A stretch of DNA of 64,000 nucleotides from Sphingomonas azotifigens NBRC 15497 (GTDB lineage: Bacteria; Pseudomonadota; Alphaproteobacteria; Sphingomonadales; Sphingomonadaceae), in NCBI RefSeq assembly GCF_002091475.1, contig NZ_BCTR01000014.1:214202-278201 (forward strand). Direction: 5' to 3'. A program made the position numbers and the translations under genes. Below the pieces are notes generated by a model that did not search any database, was not told the origin of the DNA, and saw only the letters and a list, made by a program, of their open reading frames with translations. Each line of letters begins with the position of its first letter. The stretch's first letter is position 1. This document shows, one piece after another, positions 34,983-44,307 of the stretch.

Positions 34983-36316
34983 GGCTGGGGGATCGACGGC
35001 TGGGGAGCCGCGGGCGGTGCTGTATTCAGCCGCGCCAGCGTGCCCTTGGGCAGCAGCAGCCAGGCGGTGCCGCGCGCAGACATGCCCCCGGCGATGGCGC
35101 GCGCGTCCTCGCCCGCGCCCCAGAAGGTATCCACCCGGTTCGCGCCCTTGATCGCGCCGCCGGTATCCTGCGCCACCCACAGGCCGGTGGCGTCGGTACG
35201 GTCCATCGACAGGAACAGCGGCGCGCCGAGCGGGATGAACTTGGGATCCGCCGCCACGCTGGCCCAGCCCGCAACCGGATAGCCCATCGCGCCGAGCGGG
35301 CCGGCGCCGGTCAGTTCCTTGAAGAACACGAAGCTCTTGTTCTCGCGCATGATCGCGCGGCCCTGTTCGGGGTTGGCGCGCAGCCAGGCGACGATCCCCT
35401 GCATCGAGGTCTGGCCCGGGCCGAGCAGGCCGCGATCCTTCATCAGCTTGCCGATGCCGGTATAGTCGCGGCCGTTCTGCCCGGCATAGCCGATGCGCAG
35501 CACCTTGCCGTCCGGTCCCTTGAGCCGGCCCGATCCCTGGACCTGCAGGAAGAACATCTCGATCGGATCGGCCGCCCAGGCGATGACGGGGGCATGGCCT
35601 TCCAGCGCGCCCTGCTCGATCTGGGTGCGATCATAATAGGGCACGAACTGACGGCCATCGACCCGGCCGCGGATCTTCTTGCCCTTGAGCGCATCCGAAA
35701 ACAGCCCGAGATCGACCTCGATCAGATTGTCGGGCACGCCATAGACCGGCACGTCGAAGCCGGCGCGCCGCTCGCGCACCCCGGCGATCTCGGGCTCGTA
35801 ATAGCCGGTCGCGAAGGCCGCGCCGTTGCCGACCTGCACGGTCTCGAACCATTGGGCAAAGAACGCCGCGGCGTCGCCCGTCCAGGTCGCGGCAGCCGCG
35901 CAGGCATTCGCCCAGTCGGCGCCGCTGGTAAGGCCGGAGGCGTCGGTGCGCCGCGTAAGCCCCGGGCAGCTCAGCGTGAAGGCGGCGAGCGCGCGCCGGG
36001 CATTGTCGGCCGTGATCGGCAAGGTTTCGACAGGGGGTCCCGCGACGAGACCGCTAAGCGCAGCACTGGTCGCGCCGACCGGCACGGGCATGGCGGGCAT
36101 CGCCGGCAACGGCGTGGTAGCGGTCGGCTGCCGGGCGGGAAGGTTCGCGGGCGTCTCCGGGAGCGCGCCGGCAGGGCGCGGTCGCTCGGCGGACGGTGCC
36201 GGGCGCGCGGGCGCAGGCCGGCTCGGCGCGGGGCGCGTGCCCGCCTCCGGGGGCACGATGCCGCTCGAACATGCGCCGAGCAGCCCCGCGAGCGCCAATC
36301 CCCCGAAAATCCGCAT
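34979..36316 (-). CDS. mltA: Membrane-bound lytic transglycosylase A
   Basis: A 445-residue lipoprotein: signal peptide with lipobox LLGAC, a long proline/alanine-rich linker (residues ~20-80), the MltA barrel (GYYEPEIAGVR, QVQGSGRLKGPDG) and the C-terminal 3D domain with the acid motif LWVAQDTGGAIKGANRVD. It cleaves peptidoglycan with 1,6-anhydro product formation during wall turnover. A Tim44-like gene lies 8 bp upstream and the Smr gene overlaps downstream. Confidence 0.95.
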   Translation of the reverse strand: MRIFGGLALAGLLGACSSGIVPPEAGTRPAPSRPAPARPAPSAERPRPAGALPETPANLPARQPTATTPLPAMPAMPVPVGATSAALSGLVAGPPVETLPITADNARRALAAFTLSCPGLTRRTDASGLTSGADWANACAAAATWTGDAAAFFAQWFETVQVGNGAAFATGYYEPEIAGVRERRAGFDVPVYGVPDNLIEVDLGLFSDALKGKKIRGRVDGRQFVPYYDRTQIEQGALEGHAPVIAWAADPIEMFFLQVQGSGRLKGPDGKVLRIGYAGQNGRDYTGIGKLMKDRGLLGPGQTSMQGIVAWLRANPEQGRAIMRENKSFVFFKELTGAGPLGAMGYPVAGWASVAADPKFIPLGAPLFLSMDRTDATGLWVAQDTGGAIKGANRVDTFWGAGEDARAIAGGMSARGTAWLLLPKGTLARLNTAPPAAPQPSIPQP

Positions 36317-36324
36317 GCCGCCCC

Positions 36325-36969
36325 TCAGGCTTCGTCGGTCTCGACCAGCTTCCAGTTCGGATCGTCGCTGCGCAGCTTGCGGGCGAAGGTCCAGATGTCG
36401 TGCGTCGTCACCGCATCGCTCAGCGAACCAGCGATCACATTGCCTTCGCCGTCGCGGGTGACCGCGACGATATCGGCATCGAACCGCACCACGACACGCG
36501 CGACCTTGTTCTCCACACCGGCCTCGGCAATCGTCGCCCGCTCGATCGCGACCAGGCGATTGTCGAGCACCTCGCCGCGCGCCTTGCGATCGGCGATCGC
36601 CTGCTCGAACGCGGCGCGCACCTCGTCGTCGACCAGGAAGCGCAGCGTTTCCTCGTCGCCCTTCCAGAAGGCCTCGAGGATCATGCGATAGGCGGACTTG
36701 GCGCCTTCGAGGAACTTGGCGACGTCGAAGCTCGAATCGGCAGACACGACGGCGCGCAGGCCGGTCTCGGCCCCCGAGTCGATCGTGCGGTTACCCGAGT
36801 CGCGGGTATCGGGCAGCGCCTCGATCGTCCGCGTGACGGGCGGTGCGGCGACCCGCTCCTCGGCGGGTTTCGGCAGCGGCTGCTCATGCCCGGTCCGCTT
36901 GCCAAGGACCGCGTACAGCCGAAGCGCAAGGAAACCTGCCACCATCGCGAACAGAATGACGTAGAACAC
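36325..36969 (-). CDS. Tim44-like domain membrane protein
   Basis: A 214-residue protein with one N-terminal helix (FYVILFAMVAGFLALRLYAVL), a disordered proline-rich linker and a Tim44/TIM44-like domain from residue ~80 (FLEGAKSAYRMILEAFWKGDEETLRFLVDDEV...). Alphaproteobacterial homologues (TimA) relate to mitochondrial Tim44; roles in inner-membrane protein assembly have been suggested. It lies head-to-head with secB, 161 bp apart, a frequent alphaproteobacterial arrangement. Confidence 0.9.
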   Translation of the reverse strand: MFYVILFAMVAGFLALRLYAVLGKRTGHEQPLPKPAEERVAAPPVTRTIEALPDTRDSGNRTIDSGAETGLRAVVSADSSFDVAKFLEGAKSAYRMILEAFWKGDEETLRFLVDDEVRAAFEQAIADRKARGEVLDNRLVAIERATIAEAGVENKVARVVVRFDADIVAVTRDGEGNVIAGSLSDAVTTHDIWTFARKLRSDDPNWKLVETDEA

Positions 36970-37130
36970 TGGCCCTCCAAAGCCTCCGTCTCTAGTACAT
37001 AGGCCTTCGTGCCGCCGGATTCAAACCGTACGATGGGCCGTGCGATTGCGCCACCGGCACGCGCCTGCTAGTCGCATGCCCCGTAACGCGCCGAGGGCGC
37101 GAAAATCTCCTGAATAAAGAGGAAAGTTGG

Positions 37131-37640
37131 ATGGCCGAGAACGACACCTTCGCCGGAATCGGCGATGCCGACGCGAATGGCGCGGACGATGCGCCCCAGG
37201 CTGGCGTTCTGTCGCAATATGTGAAGGACCTGTCGTTCGAAAATCCGAACGCACCGGCCATCTATCAGCAGCAGACCGCGCCGGCGATCGACGTGCAGTT
37301 CAACATCGGCTCGAACCGCGTCGGCGACGATGTGTACGAAGTCGTGCTGAAGATCGAAGTCCGCGCCCAGGCCGGCGAGCAGGTCGCGTTCATCGTCGAC
37401 CTTTCCTATGCGGGCCTGTTCGCGCTCCGCAACATCCCGCAGGAAGCGCTCGATCCGTTCCTGCTCGGCGAAGCGCCGCGCATCCTCTTCCCGTTCGCGC
37501 GCCGCGTGCTGGCCGACCAGGTCCGCGACGGCGGCTTCCCGCCGCTGATGCTGGAGCCGATCGACTTCGCCGGCATCTACCTGCAGCAGCGCGCCCAGCA
37601 GGAAGGCGCGATCGGCTTCGAAGAAGCCGGCCACGCCTGA
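37131..37640 (+). CDS. secB: Protein-export chaperone SecB
   Basis: A 169-residue SecB with the conserved SQYVKDLSFENPNAP start of the fold and the PLMLEPIDFAGIYLQQ C-terminal segment. The tetramer keeps preproteins unfolded and passes them to SecA. It has a slightly extended acidic N-terminus. GAGGAAAGTTGG precedes the ATG. Confidence 0.97.
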   Translation: MAENDTFAGIGDADANGADDAPQAGVLSQYVKDLSFENPNAPAIYQQQTAPAIDVQFNIGSNRVGDDVYEVVLKIEVRAQAGEQVAFIVDLSYAGLFALRNIPQEALDPFLLGEAPRILFPFARRVLADQVRDGGFPPLMLEPIDFAGIYLQQRAQQEGAIGFEEAGHA

Positions 37641-37675
37641 ACCAGACGAGCCGGTGCGCGGACCAGCGGCCCAAT

Positions 37676-37847
37676 TCCTCCCCTGCCGCGCAGGGGAGGG
37701 GGACCGCGACGCGCAGCGGCGTGGTGGAGGGGCCGCCGCGAAGGCGGCGGTACGCCTGACCCCACCACCCTACCGCGCCTTGCGGCGCGGCCCCTCCACC
37801 CCCCGCCTTCGGCGGCGGTCCCCCTCCCCCGGCAAGCCGGGGGAGGA
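37676..37847. repeat. Compound hairpin repeat, family 3 copy a
   Basis: A ~170-bp mosaic of nested hairpins: outer arms CCTCCCCTGCCGCGCAGGGGAGG and CCTCCCCCGGCAAGCCGGGGGAGG, inner arms GTGGAGGGGCCGCCGCG and GCGCGGCCCCTCCAC. A related element is at 54076-54241. It lies between secB and murJ, ending 40 bp before the murJ start. Confidence 0.85.
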
Positions 37848-37886
37848 TCTAGCCAGCCAGCTCCAGCAAATGATGGCGACCCTATA

Positions 37887-39455
37887 ATGAAGCTTGCGCG
37901 CAGCCTGGGTTCGGTGGGCGGTCTTACGCTTGCCAGCCGCATCCTTGCCCTGGTCCGCGATTCGCTCCAGGCGCGCTATGTCGGCGCCAACTTCGCGTCC
38001 GACGCCTTCCTCGTCGCCTTCCGCCTGCCCAACATGTTCCGCGCCTTCTTCGCCGAGGGCGCGTTCGCATCGGCGTTCATCCCGATGTTCAACCAGAAAC
38101 TGGGCGTGAACGGCGAGCGCGGTGCCGCCTATGACTTCGCCGAGCGCACGCTGTCCGTCCTTTTCGCGGTCCTGCTTGCCCTGACGCTGGTGGCGATCGC
38201 CGCCGCCTGGCCGCTGACCGCCATCCTCTCTGGCGGGTTCGAGAAGCAGCAGCCGACGGCCGACCAGTTCGCCTTCGCGGTCCAGCTGTCGCGGATCACC
38301 ATCCCCTATCTGATGCTGATCTGCCTCGCCTCGCTGCTGGGCGGCATCCTCAACTCGCTCGACAAATTCTGGGTCAATGCCGCCGCGCCGATCCTGCTCA
38401 ACATCGCGATGGTCACCGGGCTGTTCTTCTTCCACGGCACGCCGGAACAGACCGCACGCGTCCAGGCGATCGCGGTGCCGGTTGGCGGCTTGCTCCAGCT
38501 CGGCTGGCTGGCGCTCGCCTGCCGCGCCTCGGGCGTTTCGCTCCGCCCCCGCCTGCCCCGGATCGACGACGACGTGCGCCGGCTGATGAAGCTGATCCTG
38601 CCTGCCGCCGTCGGCGCGGGCGCGGTACAGCTCAACCTCGTCATTTCCACCTCGCTGTCGGGCAAGCTGCTCGGCGAGGGTTCGATTTCGTACATCTATT
38701 ATGCCGACCGGCTGAACCAGCTGCCGCTCGGCATGATCGGCATCGGCCTCGGTACGATCCTGCTTCCCACCATCTCGCGACTGCTCGGCGCGGGCAAGGA
38801 GGCCGAGGCGATGGAGACGCAGAATCGCGGCATGGAGCTGGCGCTGTTCCTCACCCTGCCGGCGATGGTCGCGCTGATCGTCGCGGCCGAGCCGATCGTC
38901 CGCGGGCTGTTCCAGTACGGGCACTTCACGCCCGAAGACACGGTGAAGTGCGCCTGGGCGCTGGCCGGTTTCTCGATCGGCCTGCCCTCCTACATCCTGG
39001 TCAAGGTGCTGACCCCCGGCTTCTATGCCCGGCAGGATACGAGGACGCCGGTCCGCTTTGCGATGATTTCCGTCGCGGTGAACATCGCCGCCAACCTCGC
39101 GCTGATCCCGCTGATCGCGCACCTGGGGCCGCCGCTCGCCACCGCGCTGTCTTCCACCGTCAACGTGACGATGCTCTACCTCACGCTGCGCCAGCGCGGT
39201 CATTTTACGGTGGACGCGCAGCTCGCCCGGCGGGTGCCGCGGCTGGCGCTCGCCGCGGTCTTGATGGGCGTGGCGCTCTGGGCCGGTGCCGGGCTGCTCG
39301 ATCCGTGGCTGAACGGCCGCATCTGGGAGCGCTATACCGGCCTCATCCTCCTCGTCGGCGCGGGCTGCGCGATCTATTTCGCCGCCTGCTTCGTCACCCG
39401 CGCCTTCCTGCTTTCGGACATCAAGGCGCTGGTCCGCCGCCGCGCCGCGCGGTAG
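37887..39455 (+). CDS. murJ: Lipid II flippase MurJ
   Basis: A 522-residue MOP-superfamily protein with about 14 membrane helices and the family's N-terminal signature (SRILALVRDSLQARYVGAN, FRLPNMFRAFFAEGAF). It flips lipid II to the periplasm for wall synthesis. The gene is 88-codon-shadow free, has only a weak ribosome site and is followed ~100 bp later by trpS. Confidence 0.96.
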   Translation: MKLARSLGSVGGLTLASRILALVRDSLQARYVGANFASDAFLVAFRLPNMFRAFFAEGAFASAFIPMFNQKLGVNGERGAAYDFAERTLSVLFAVLLALTLVAIAAAWPLTAILSGGFEKQQPTADQFAFAVQLSRITIPYLMLICLASLLGGILNSLDKFWVNAAAPILLNIAMVTGLFFFHGTPEQTARVQAIAVPVGGLLQLGWLALACRASGVSLRPRLPRIDDDVRRLMKLILPAAVGAGAVQLNLVISTSLSGKLLGEGSISYIYYADRLNQLPLGMIGIGLGTILLPTISRLLGAGKEAEAMETQNRGMELALFLTLPAMVALIVAAEPIVRGLFQYGHFTPEDTVKCAWALAGFSIGLPSYILVKVLTPGFYARQDTRTPVRFAMISVAVNIAANLALIPLIAHLGPPLATALSSTVNVTMLYLTLRQRGHFTVDAQLARRVPRLALAAVLMGVALWAGAGLLDPWLNGRIWERYTGLILLVGAGCAIYFAACFVTRAFLLSDIKALVRRRAAR

Positions 39456-39561
39456 AGCCCCCGCGTCCTGGCAAGCCGCGCGGCCGCAAGCACCCCCGCC
39501 GCCATGGACCCGCGGCCGGTCCAACGGCCGAACGGTCAACCGGGTGCGGAGTGACTATCCC

Positions 39562-40551
39562 ATGCGCGTCGTCTCGGGCATCCAGACCACCGGCAATCTT
39601 CACCTCGGCAATTATCTGGGCGCCATCAAGCAGTGGGTCGCGATGCAAGATCAGGGCGAATGCCTGTTCTTCCTCGCCGATCTCCACGCCCTTACCGGCA
39701 CGGTGACCCCGCAGGAGCTCGCCACCTCGACCATCGAGATGGCCGCCACGCTGTTCGCCGCCGGGATCGACGATCGCTCGATCCTGTTCAACCAGGCGCG
39801 CGTCCCCGCCCATGCCGAGCTCTGCTGGATCCTCCAGGGAACCGCGCGGATGGGCTGGCTCAACCGCATGACCCAGTGGAAGGACAAGGCCGGCAAGAAC
39901 CGCGACGGCGCCAGCGTCGGGCTGTTCACCTATCCGGTGCTCCAGGCCGCCGACATCCTCGTCTACCAGGCGACGCACGTCCCTGTCGGCGAGGACCAGA
40001 AGCAGCATCTGGAACTCACCCGCGACATCGCGACCAAGTTCAACCAGGACTTCGGCGTCGAGCTGTTCCCGCTGCCCGAGCCGCTGATCAGCAAGGCCGC
40101 GCCGCGGATCATGTCCCTGCGCGACGGCAATGCGAAGATGTCCAAGTCCGATCCCTCGGACCTGAGCCGCATCAACCTGATCGACGACAACGACACGATC
40201 GCCGCCAAGTGCCGCAAGGCCAAGACCGATCCCGAGCCGCTGCCCGATTCGTTCGATGCACTGGCGGAGCGTCCCGAGGCGCGTAATCTGGTGACGATCT
40301 TCGCCGCGCTGGCGGATCGCGACCCGCAATCGGTGGTCGAGGAATATGCCGGCCAGGGCTTCGGCGCGTTCAAGCCGGCGCTGGCGGACCTGACCATCTC
40401 CGTCCTCGGCCCGATCCGCGAGCGGCTGACCGCGTTGCTGGACGACCGGGCCGAAGTGGGCGCCAAGCTCGCCAAGGGGGCCGCGCGGGCGAGCGCGCTG
40501 GCCGCACCGACGCTCAAGGCGGCGCAGCAGGCGGTGGGGTTGCAGGTGTGA
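39562..40551 (+). CDS. trpS: Tryptophanyl-tRNA synthetase
   Basis: A 329-residue class I synthetase with the HIGH-type motif (TGNLHLGNYLGA), the tryptophan pocket region (GEDQKQHLELTRD) and the KMSKS motif (AKMSKSDPSD). GGAG at ten bases before ATG 39562 decides the start over GTG 39544. The length is normal for bacterial TrpS. It sits directly after murJ, an order common in alphaproteobacteria. Confidence 0.97.
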   Translation: MRVVSGIQTTGNLHLGNYLGAIKQWVAMQDQGECLFFLADLHALTGTVTPQELATSTIEMAATLFAAGIDDRSILFNQARVPAHAELCWILQGTARMGWLNRMTQWKDKAGKNRDGASVGLFTYPVLQAADILVYQATHVPVGEDQKQHLELTRDIATKFNQDFGVELFPLPEPLISKAAPRIMSLRDGNAKMSKSDPSDLSRINLIDDNDTIAAKCRKAKTDPEPLPDSFDALAERPEARNLVTIFAALADRDPQSVVEEYAGQGFGAFKPALADLTISVLGPIRERLTALLDDRAEVGAKLAKGAARASALAAPTLKAAQQAVGLQV

Positions 40552-40580
40552 CGAAGCTTTTTTGACCAACCTATCGACCG

Positions 40581-40672
40581 TCATTCCGGCGAAAGCCGGA
40601 ATCCATTGGCCACTCCGTTCGGGCTCTTGCTGCGATCTACAGGCGAATGGATCCCGGCTTTCGCCGGGATGA
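40581..40672. repeat. Inverted-repeat element TCATTCCGGCGAAAGCCGG
   Basis: Arms of about 25 bp (TCATTCCGGCGAAAGCCGGA... and ...CCCGGCTTTCGCCGGGATGA) surround ~40 bp of unrelated sequence. Such elements recur in proteobacterial intergenic DNA. It lies between the convergent trpS and fliP genes and may end both transcripts. Confidence 0.8.
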
Positions 40673-40743
40673 CGGCAGGGTTGGGAGCGGCGCAGTATCC
40701 ACGATCCGCTGCGATCGCCACTCCCGCTAGGGAGGGAATAGGC

Positions 40744-41499
40744 TCAGTGCGTGAAGCTCTTCACCAGCGAGCCGGCGACCAGCGCCCAGCCGTCGACCAG
40801 CACGAAGAAAATGATCTTCATCGGCAGCGCGATCGTCGGCGGCGGCAGCATCATCATGCCCATCGCCATCAGCACCGCGGACACTGCCAGGTCGATCACC
40901 AGGAACGGCAACAGCAGGAGGAAGCCGATCTCGAACGCGCGGCGCAGTTCGGAGATCATGAAAGCGGGCGCCAGCGTGGTCAGCGGCGTGTCGGCGCGCG
41001 TCGCGATCTTCTTGTTGGCGAGGTCGGCGAACAGCTTGAGGTCGCTGTCGCGCACCTGGCCGAGCATGAACTGGCGGAAAGGCTCTGTCGTCTTCTCGAA
41101 GGCCGCGACCTCGGTCAGCTTGCCCTTGGTATAGGGGTCTACGCCCTCGTTCCACGCCTTCTCGAAGGTCGGTGCCATCACGAAGAAGCTGAGGAACAGC
41201 GCGAGGCTGATGATCACCGGGTTGGGCGGCACGCCGGGCGTACCGATGCCGGTGCGCAGCAGCGACAGCGCCACCACCATGCGGGTGAAGCTGGTCACCG
41301 TCATCAGCAGGCCCGGGGCCAGGCTGAGCACCGTCAGCATCAGCACCAGCTGGATGGCCTTGGCCGAAAGCGGCCCCTCCCCGCCGATACTGATGGTCGC
41401 GCCCTGCGCGGCCGCCTGGGCGGCGGGCGCGACAGCTTGCGCGTGCGCCGCGACCGGCAGCACAATCAGCAGTGCGGCCGCGGCGAGAAGTTTACGCAT
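40744..41499 (-). CDS. fliP: Flagellar export gate protein FliP
   Basis: A 251-residue membrane protein with a cleavable signal (KLLAAAALLIVLPVAAHAQ), followed by the FliP core: SFTRMVVALSLLRTGIGTP, PVIISLALFLSFFVM and the last helices (LAVSAVLMAMGMMMLPP, SLPMKIIF-like, LVDGW). With FliQ and FliR it forms the conical export gate. It overlaps fliO by 8 bp. Confidence 0.97.
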   Translation of the reverse strand: MRKLLAAAALLIVLPVAAHAQAVAPAAQAAAQGATISIGGEGPLSAKAIQLVLMLTVLSLAPGLLMTVTSFTRMVVALSLLRTGIGTPGVPPNPVIISLALFLSFFVMAPTFEKAWNEGVDPYTKGKLTEVAAFEKTTEPFRQFMLGQVRDSDLKLFADLANKKIATRADTPLTTLAPAFMISELRRAFEIGFLLLLPFLVIDLAVSAVLMAMGMMMLPPPTIALPMKIIFFVLVDGWALVAGSLVKSFTH

Positions 41500-42172
41500 C
41501 CAGTGCCTCGCGCACCGCGCGCTTGTTCCAGCGCGTGGTATCGCGCGGAACGCGGGTGCGAACCTGCGCGCGCGTGCGCGTGCGCTTCGCCGCAGCAGGT
41601 GCAGCGGGGGTAGCGGCGGGCGTCGCGCGGGCATCCGGCTCCGCGTCGTTCGCGGCTTGCGGCAGGCTCGAGACGACCTCGGGCGCAGGCGCAGGCGCAG
41701 GCGCAGGAGCAGGCGCAGGTTCGGCGGCAGGCGCTTCGCACGCGACGTCTTCGGCGGCCGCGGCTTCGGGACGCACGCGCTCGACCATCGCCTTGAAATC
41801 GAGCTTGCCGGCAAGCTTTGCCACGCCCGCCTTCAGCGTCGCCAGATCGTCCTCGATCTTGGCCGGCGCCTCGCTCGCCACCGGCGCCGCGGCCACCGCC
41901 TGCGGCGGCGGCGTGATGCCGGTTTCGATCGTGGCATGGCCTTCCGGGCCGATCAGGATCAGATGCTCGCAGCCATCGCGCCGAATGAGCGCCACCGAGC
42001 GCTTGGCGTCCACCGCCAGCCGCTCGACCAGTTCCACCCGCTTGCGTCCCCCGCCGGTCACCCGTCCGGGCAATTTCAGATCATAGCGGCGCACGACCCA
42101 CAGGGCCGTCGCCAGCATCCCCAACACCAGGCCCAGCGCGCCCAGCGTACGCAACATCGACAGGAGATCCAT
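41492..42172 (-). CDS. fliO: Flagellar biosynthesis protein FliO
   Basis: A 226-residue protein from ATG 42172. It has one N-terminal helix (MLRTLGALGLVLGMLATALWVV) and the FliO cytoplasmic domain (GGGRKRVELVERLAVDAKRSVALIRRDG...HLILIGP), followed by a ~120-residue tail rich in alanine and proline with an (AP)n run. FliO helps FliP assemble. The tail is much longer than in short FliO proteins. The fliN stop shares a base with its start (TGATG). Confidence 0.88.
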   Translation of the reverse strand: MDLLSMLRTLGALGLVLGMLATALWVVRRYDLKLPGRVTGGGRKRVELVERLAVDAKRSVALIRRDGCEHLILIGPEGHATIETGITPPPQAVAAAPVASEAPAKIEDDLATLKAGVAKLAGKLDFKAMVERVRPEAAAAEDVACEAPAAEPAPAPAPAPAPAPEVVSSLPQAANDAEPDARATPAATPAAPAAAKRTRTRAQVRTRVPRDTTRWNKRAVREALDA

Positions 42173-42408
42173 CAGTGACGCGACTTCTTCACGAGCTCGG
42201 AAATCTCCAGCGACATCACTTCGCCGTCGACGAGGATGCGCCCCAGCGCCACCAGCTCGCCATTGACATAGACCAGGCTGGGGTCGTCCTGCCCGCAATC
42301 CAGCGGGATCATCGCGCCGCGGCTCATTTGCAGGATCTGCCGGACCGGCACCTCGGTCGAACCGAGCACCACCGACATTTCGATCATGATTCCATCGAGT
42401 ACCGACAT
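42172..42408 (-). CDS. fliN: Flagellar switch protein FliN, short form
   Basis: A 78-residue protein consisting of one SpoA (FliN C-terminal) domain: IEMSVVLGSTEVPVRQILQM, then VYVNGELVALGRILVDGE and the end SLEISELVK. It joins FliM/FliG in the C-ring. Longer FliN proteins have an extra N-terminal region, which is absent here. It begins the minus-strand fliN-fliO-fliP operon, divergent from flgC. Confidence 0.93.
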   Translation of the reverse strand: MSVLDGIMIEMSVVLGSTEVPVRQILQMSRGAMIPLDCGQDDPSLVYVNGELVALGRILVDGEVMSLEISELVKKSRH

Positions 42409-42467
42409 GCGTCTCCCTTTCCCAAGAGACTTATAGGAACCTTTTTTCCGCCCCCGGCGCCCGGCCC

Positions 42468-42486
42468 GGCAAAAATTGCCTACAAT
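42468..42486. promoter_or_regulatory. Inverted repeat between divergent flagellar operons
   Basis: GGCAA-AAA-TTGCC (5+3+5) followed directly by TACAAT, a -10-like hexamer pointing to flgC. It lies in the 117-bp gap between fliN and flgC. No convincing sigma-54 (-24/-12 spacing wrong) or sigma-28 element is visible, so its role is only suggested by position. Confidence 0.35.
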
Positions 42487-42525
42487 GATGGCGTGGCCCG
42501 CTTTCCAGGCCGTGGAGGATCAACA

Positions 42526-42933
42526 ATGGATTTGGATGCTTCGCTGGGCGTTTCCGCCTCGGGTCTGCGCGCGCAGTCGCTGCGGATGCGTACGATCGCG
42601 GAGAACCTCGCGAACCAGGATTCGGTCGCCGATACGCCCGGCGGCAATCCCTATCGTCGCAAGGTCGTCAGCTTTCAGGCGGCGGTGGACCGCGCCACCG
42701 GCGGCACCGGGGTGAAGGTCAAGTCGATCCAGAACGACCAGTCGGATTTCACCAAGGTCTATCAGCCGGGCCACCCGGCGGCGGACGCGCAGGGCTATGT
42801 GCTCAAGCCGAACGTCAACGGGCTGATCGAAAGCGCCGACATGAAGGCGGCGCAGCGCAGCTACGAAGCCAATCTCAACGCCATCGAAGCGGCCAAGAGC
42901 CTGACGATGCGCACCATCGATCTGCTCAAGTAA
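42526..42933 (+). CDS. flgC: Flagellar basal-body rod protein FlgC
   Basis: A 135-residue proximal rod protein with the N-terminal SASGLRAQSLRMRTIAENLAN helix motif shared by axial proteins, and a C-terminal helix (ADMKAAQRSYEANLNAIEAAK). GTGGAGGATC precedes the ATG. The flgB gene that normally precedes flgC is not present here. It heads flgC-fliE-fliQ-fliR-flhB. Confidence 0.95.
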   Translation: MDLDASLGVSASGLRAQSLRMRTIAENLANQDSVADTPGGNPYRRKVVSFQAAVDRATGGTGVKVKSIQNDQSDFTKVYQPGHPAADAQGYVLKPNVNGLIESADMKAAQRSYEANLNAIEAAKSLTMRTIDLLK

Positions 42934-42946
42934 GGGATAGAGACCC

Positions 42947-43270
42947 ATGTCTATCGGAGCATTGGACGCAAACAAGGCCTATGGCCGCGTCGCCTCGCTC
43001 GGCAACACGCTCGGCAAGGCAGCGGGCGGCAGCGAAATCGGCGACGACCAGAATTCGGGCTTCGGCGCGATGGTCGAGAACCTTGTCGGCGGCACCGCCG
43101 ACAAGCTGCGCTCGGCCGAAGCCGCCTCGGCCAAGCAGGTCGCCGGCAAGGGCGATCTGATCGACGTGGTCACCGCGATCGGCGCGGCCGAGACGGCACT
43201 CGATACGATGGTGGCGGTGCGCGACCGTGTCGTCGGCGCCTATACCGACATCATGCGCATGCAGATCTGA
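42947..43270 (+). CDS. fliE: Flagellar hook-basal body protein FliE
   Basis: A 107-residue protein whose C-terminal half matches FliE (SAKQVAGKGDLIDVVTAIGAAET, then VAVRDRVVGAYTDIMRMQI). FliE joins the MS ring to the rod and is the first export substrate. It follows flgC after 13 bp and lies 18 bp before fliQ. Confidence 0.93.
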   Translation: MSIGALDANKAYGRVASLGNTLGKAAGGSEIGDDQNSGFGAMVENLVGGTADKLRSAEAASAKQVAGKGDLIDVVTAIGAAETALDTMVAVRDRVVGAYTDIMRMQI

Positions 43271-43288
43271 CGACCGGAGCCGGATGCC

Positions 43289-43552
43289 ATGACGCCCACG
43301 CAGCTGATCGGTCTTACCGAATCCGCGCTGATGCTGATCCTCACCGTCGCCGGACCGCTGCTGCTGACCTCGCTGGTCGTGGGTGTCTTTATCGGCCTGC
43401 TCCAGGCGCTTACCCAGATTCAGGAAACCACCCTCACCTTCGTGCCCAAACTGGTCGCGATGGGGCTGGTGTTCCTGCTGATGCTGCCCACGATCGGCCA
43501 GGCACTCGGCCAGTTCATGGGCAAGATCAGCGACATGATCATCCACGGATGA
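43289..43552 (+). CDS. fliQ: Flagellar export gate protein FliQ
   Basis: An 87-residue protein with two membrane helices and the FliQ core GPLLLTSLVVGVFIGLLQAL-TQIQE. Four copies usually line the export gate. Its stop overlaps the fliR start (ATGA). Confidence 0.96.
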   Translation: MTPTQLIGLTESALMLILTVAGPLLLTSLVVGVFIGLLQALTQIQETTLTFVPKLVAMGLVFLLMLPTIGQALGQFMGKISDMIIHG

Positions 43553-44307
43553 TCGTTCCCCCCGATCTCGCCCTGCAGGTATCGGCGTTCTTCATCGTGT
43601 TCGCACGGGTGGGCGCGGTGCTGATGCTGCTGCCGGTGTTCGGGGAAGACGCCATCCCCGGCCGCATCCGGCTGTTCATCGCCTTCGCCATGTCCTACGC
43701 GCTGTACGGCCTGATCGGCGAGCCGGCGCGCACCGCGGTGCAGGCCGGCGCCGTACTCCCCGCGATCCTGGTGACCGAACTCATCACCGGCCTCGCCATG
43801 GGGATGATCGTCAAGATCCTGTTCTTCTCGATTTCGATGGCCGGCTCGATCATGAGCACCCAGATCGGCCTGTCCGCCGCGGTGATGTTCGATCCCTCCC
43901 AGTCGAGCCAGGCGCCGATTCTCTCCAAGCTGGTCGGCCTGGTCGCCGCCTTGGTATGCATGGGTGCGCAGGTGCACCATCTCTGGCTCGGCGCGATCGT
44001 CCACAGCTACCAGACCTTCCCGATCGGCGGCATGCCGCCGATGCACGATTTCGCCGAGCTCGCAGTGCAAGCGATCGGCCGCTCGATGACGCTCGGCATC
44101 AGCCTCGCGGCGCCGTTCCTCGTCTATGGCATCGTGTTCAACGTGGCGCTCGGCCTCGCCGCGCGCGTCGCGCCGGCGATCCAGGTGTTCTTCATCGCCC
44201 AGCCGCTCAACCTGTTGCTCGGCCTCGCGCTGGCGATCACCACGATCGGCACGATGCTCACTTTCTTCACCCAGGCAATGGGTGACGCGTTGCAGCGAGG
44301 CTGGTGA
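43549..44307 (+). CDS. fliR: Flagellar export gate protein FliR
   Basis: A 252-residue membrane protein with about six helices and the FliR signatures VFARVGAVLMLLPVFGED and GMIVKILFFSISMAGSIMS, with FNVALGLAARVAPAIQVFF toward the end. It closes the FliP5-FliQ4-FliR1 gate. It overlaps fliQ upstream and flhB downstream (TGATG). Confidence 0.96.
   Translation: MIVPPDLALQVSAFFIVFARVGAVLMLLPVFGEDAIPGRIRLFIAFAMSYALYGLIGEPARTAVQAGAVLPAILVTELITGLAMGMIVKILFFSISMAGSIMSTQIGLSAAVMFDPSQSSQAPILSKLVGLVAALVCMGAQVHHLWLGAIVHSYQTFPIGGMPPMHDFAELAVQAIGRSMTLGISLAAPFLVYGIVFNVALGLAARVAPAIQVFFIAQPLNLLLGLALAITTIGTMLTFFTQAMGDALQRGW

Noticed and set aside
42496..42512. Flagellar sigma-54 element (TGGCCCG) upstream of flgC
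   Set aside because: The downstream TTGC half is absent at the required distance (TTTCCAGG is found instead).
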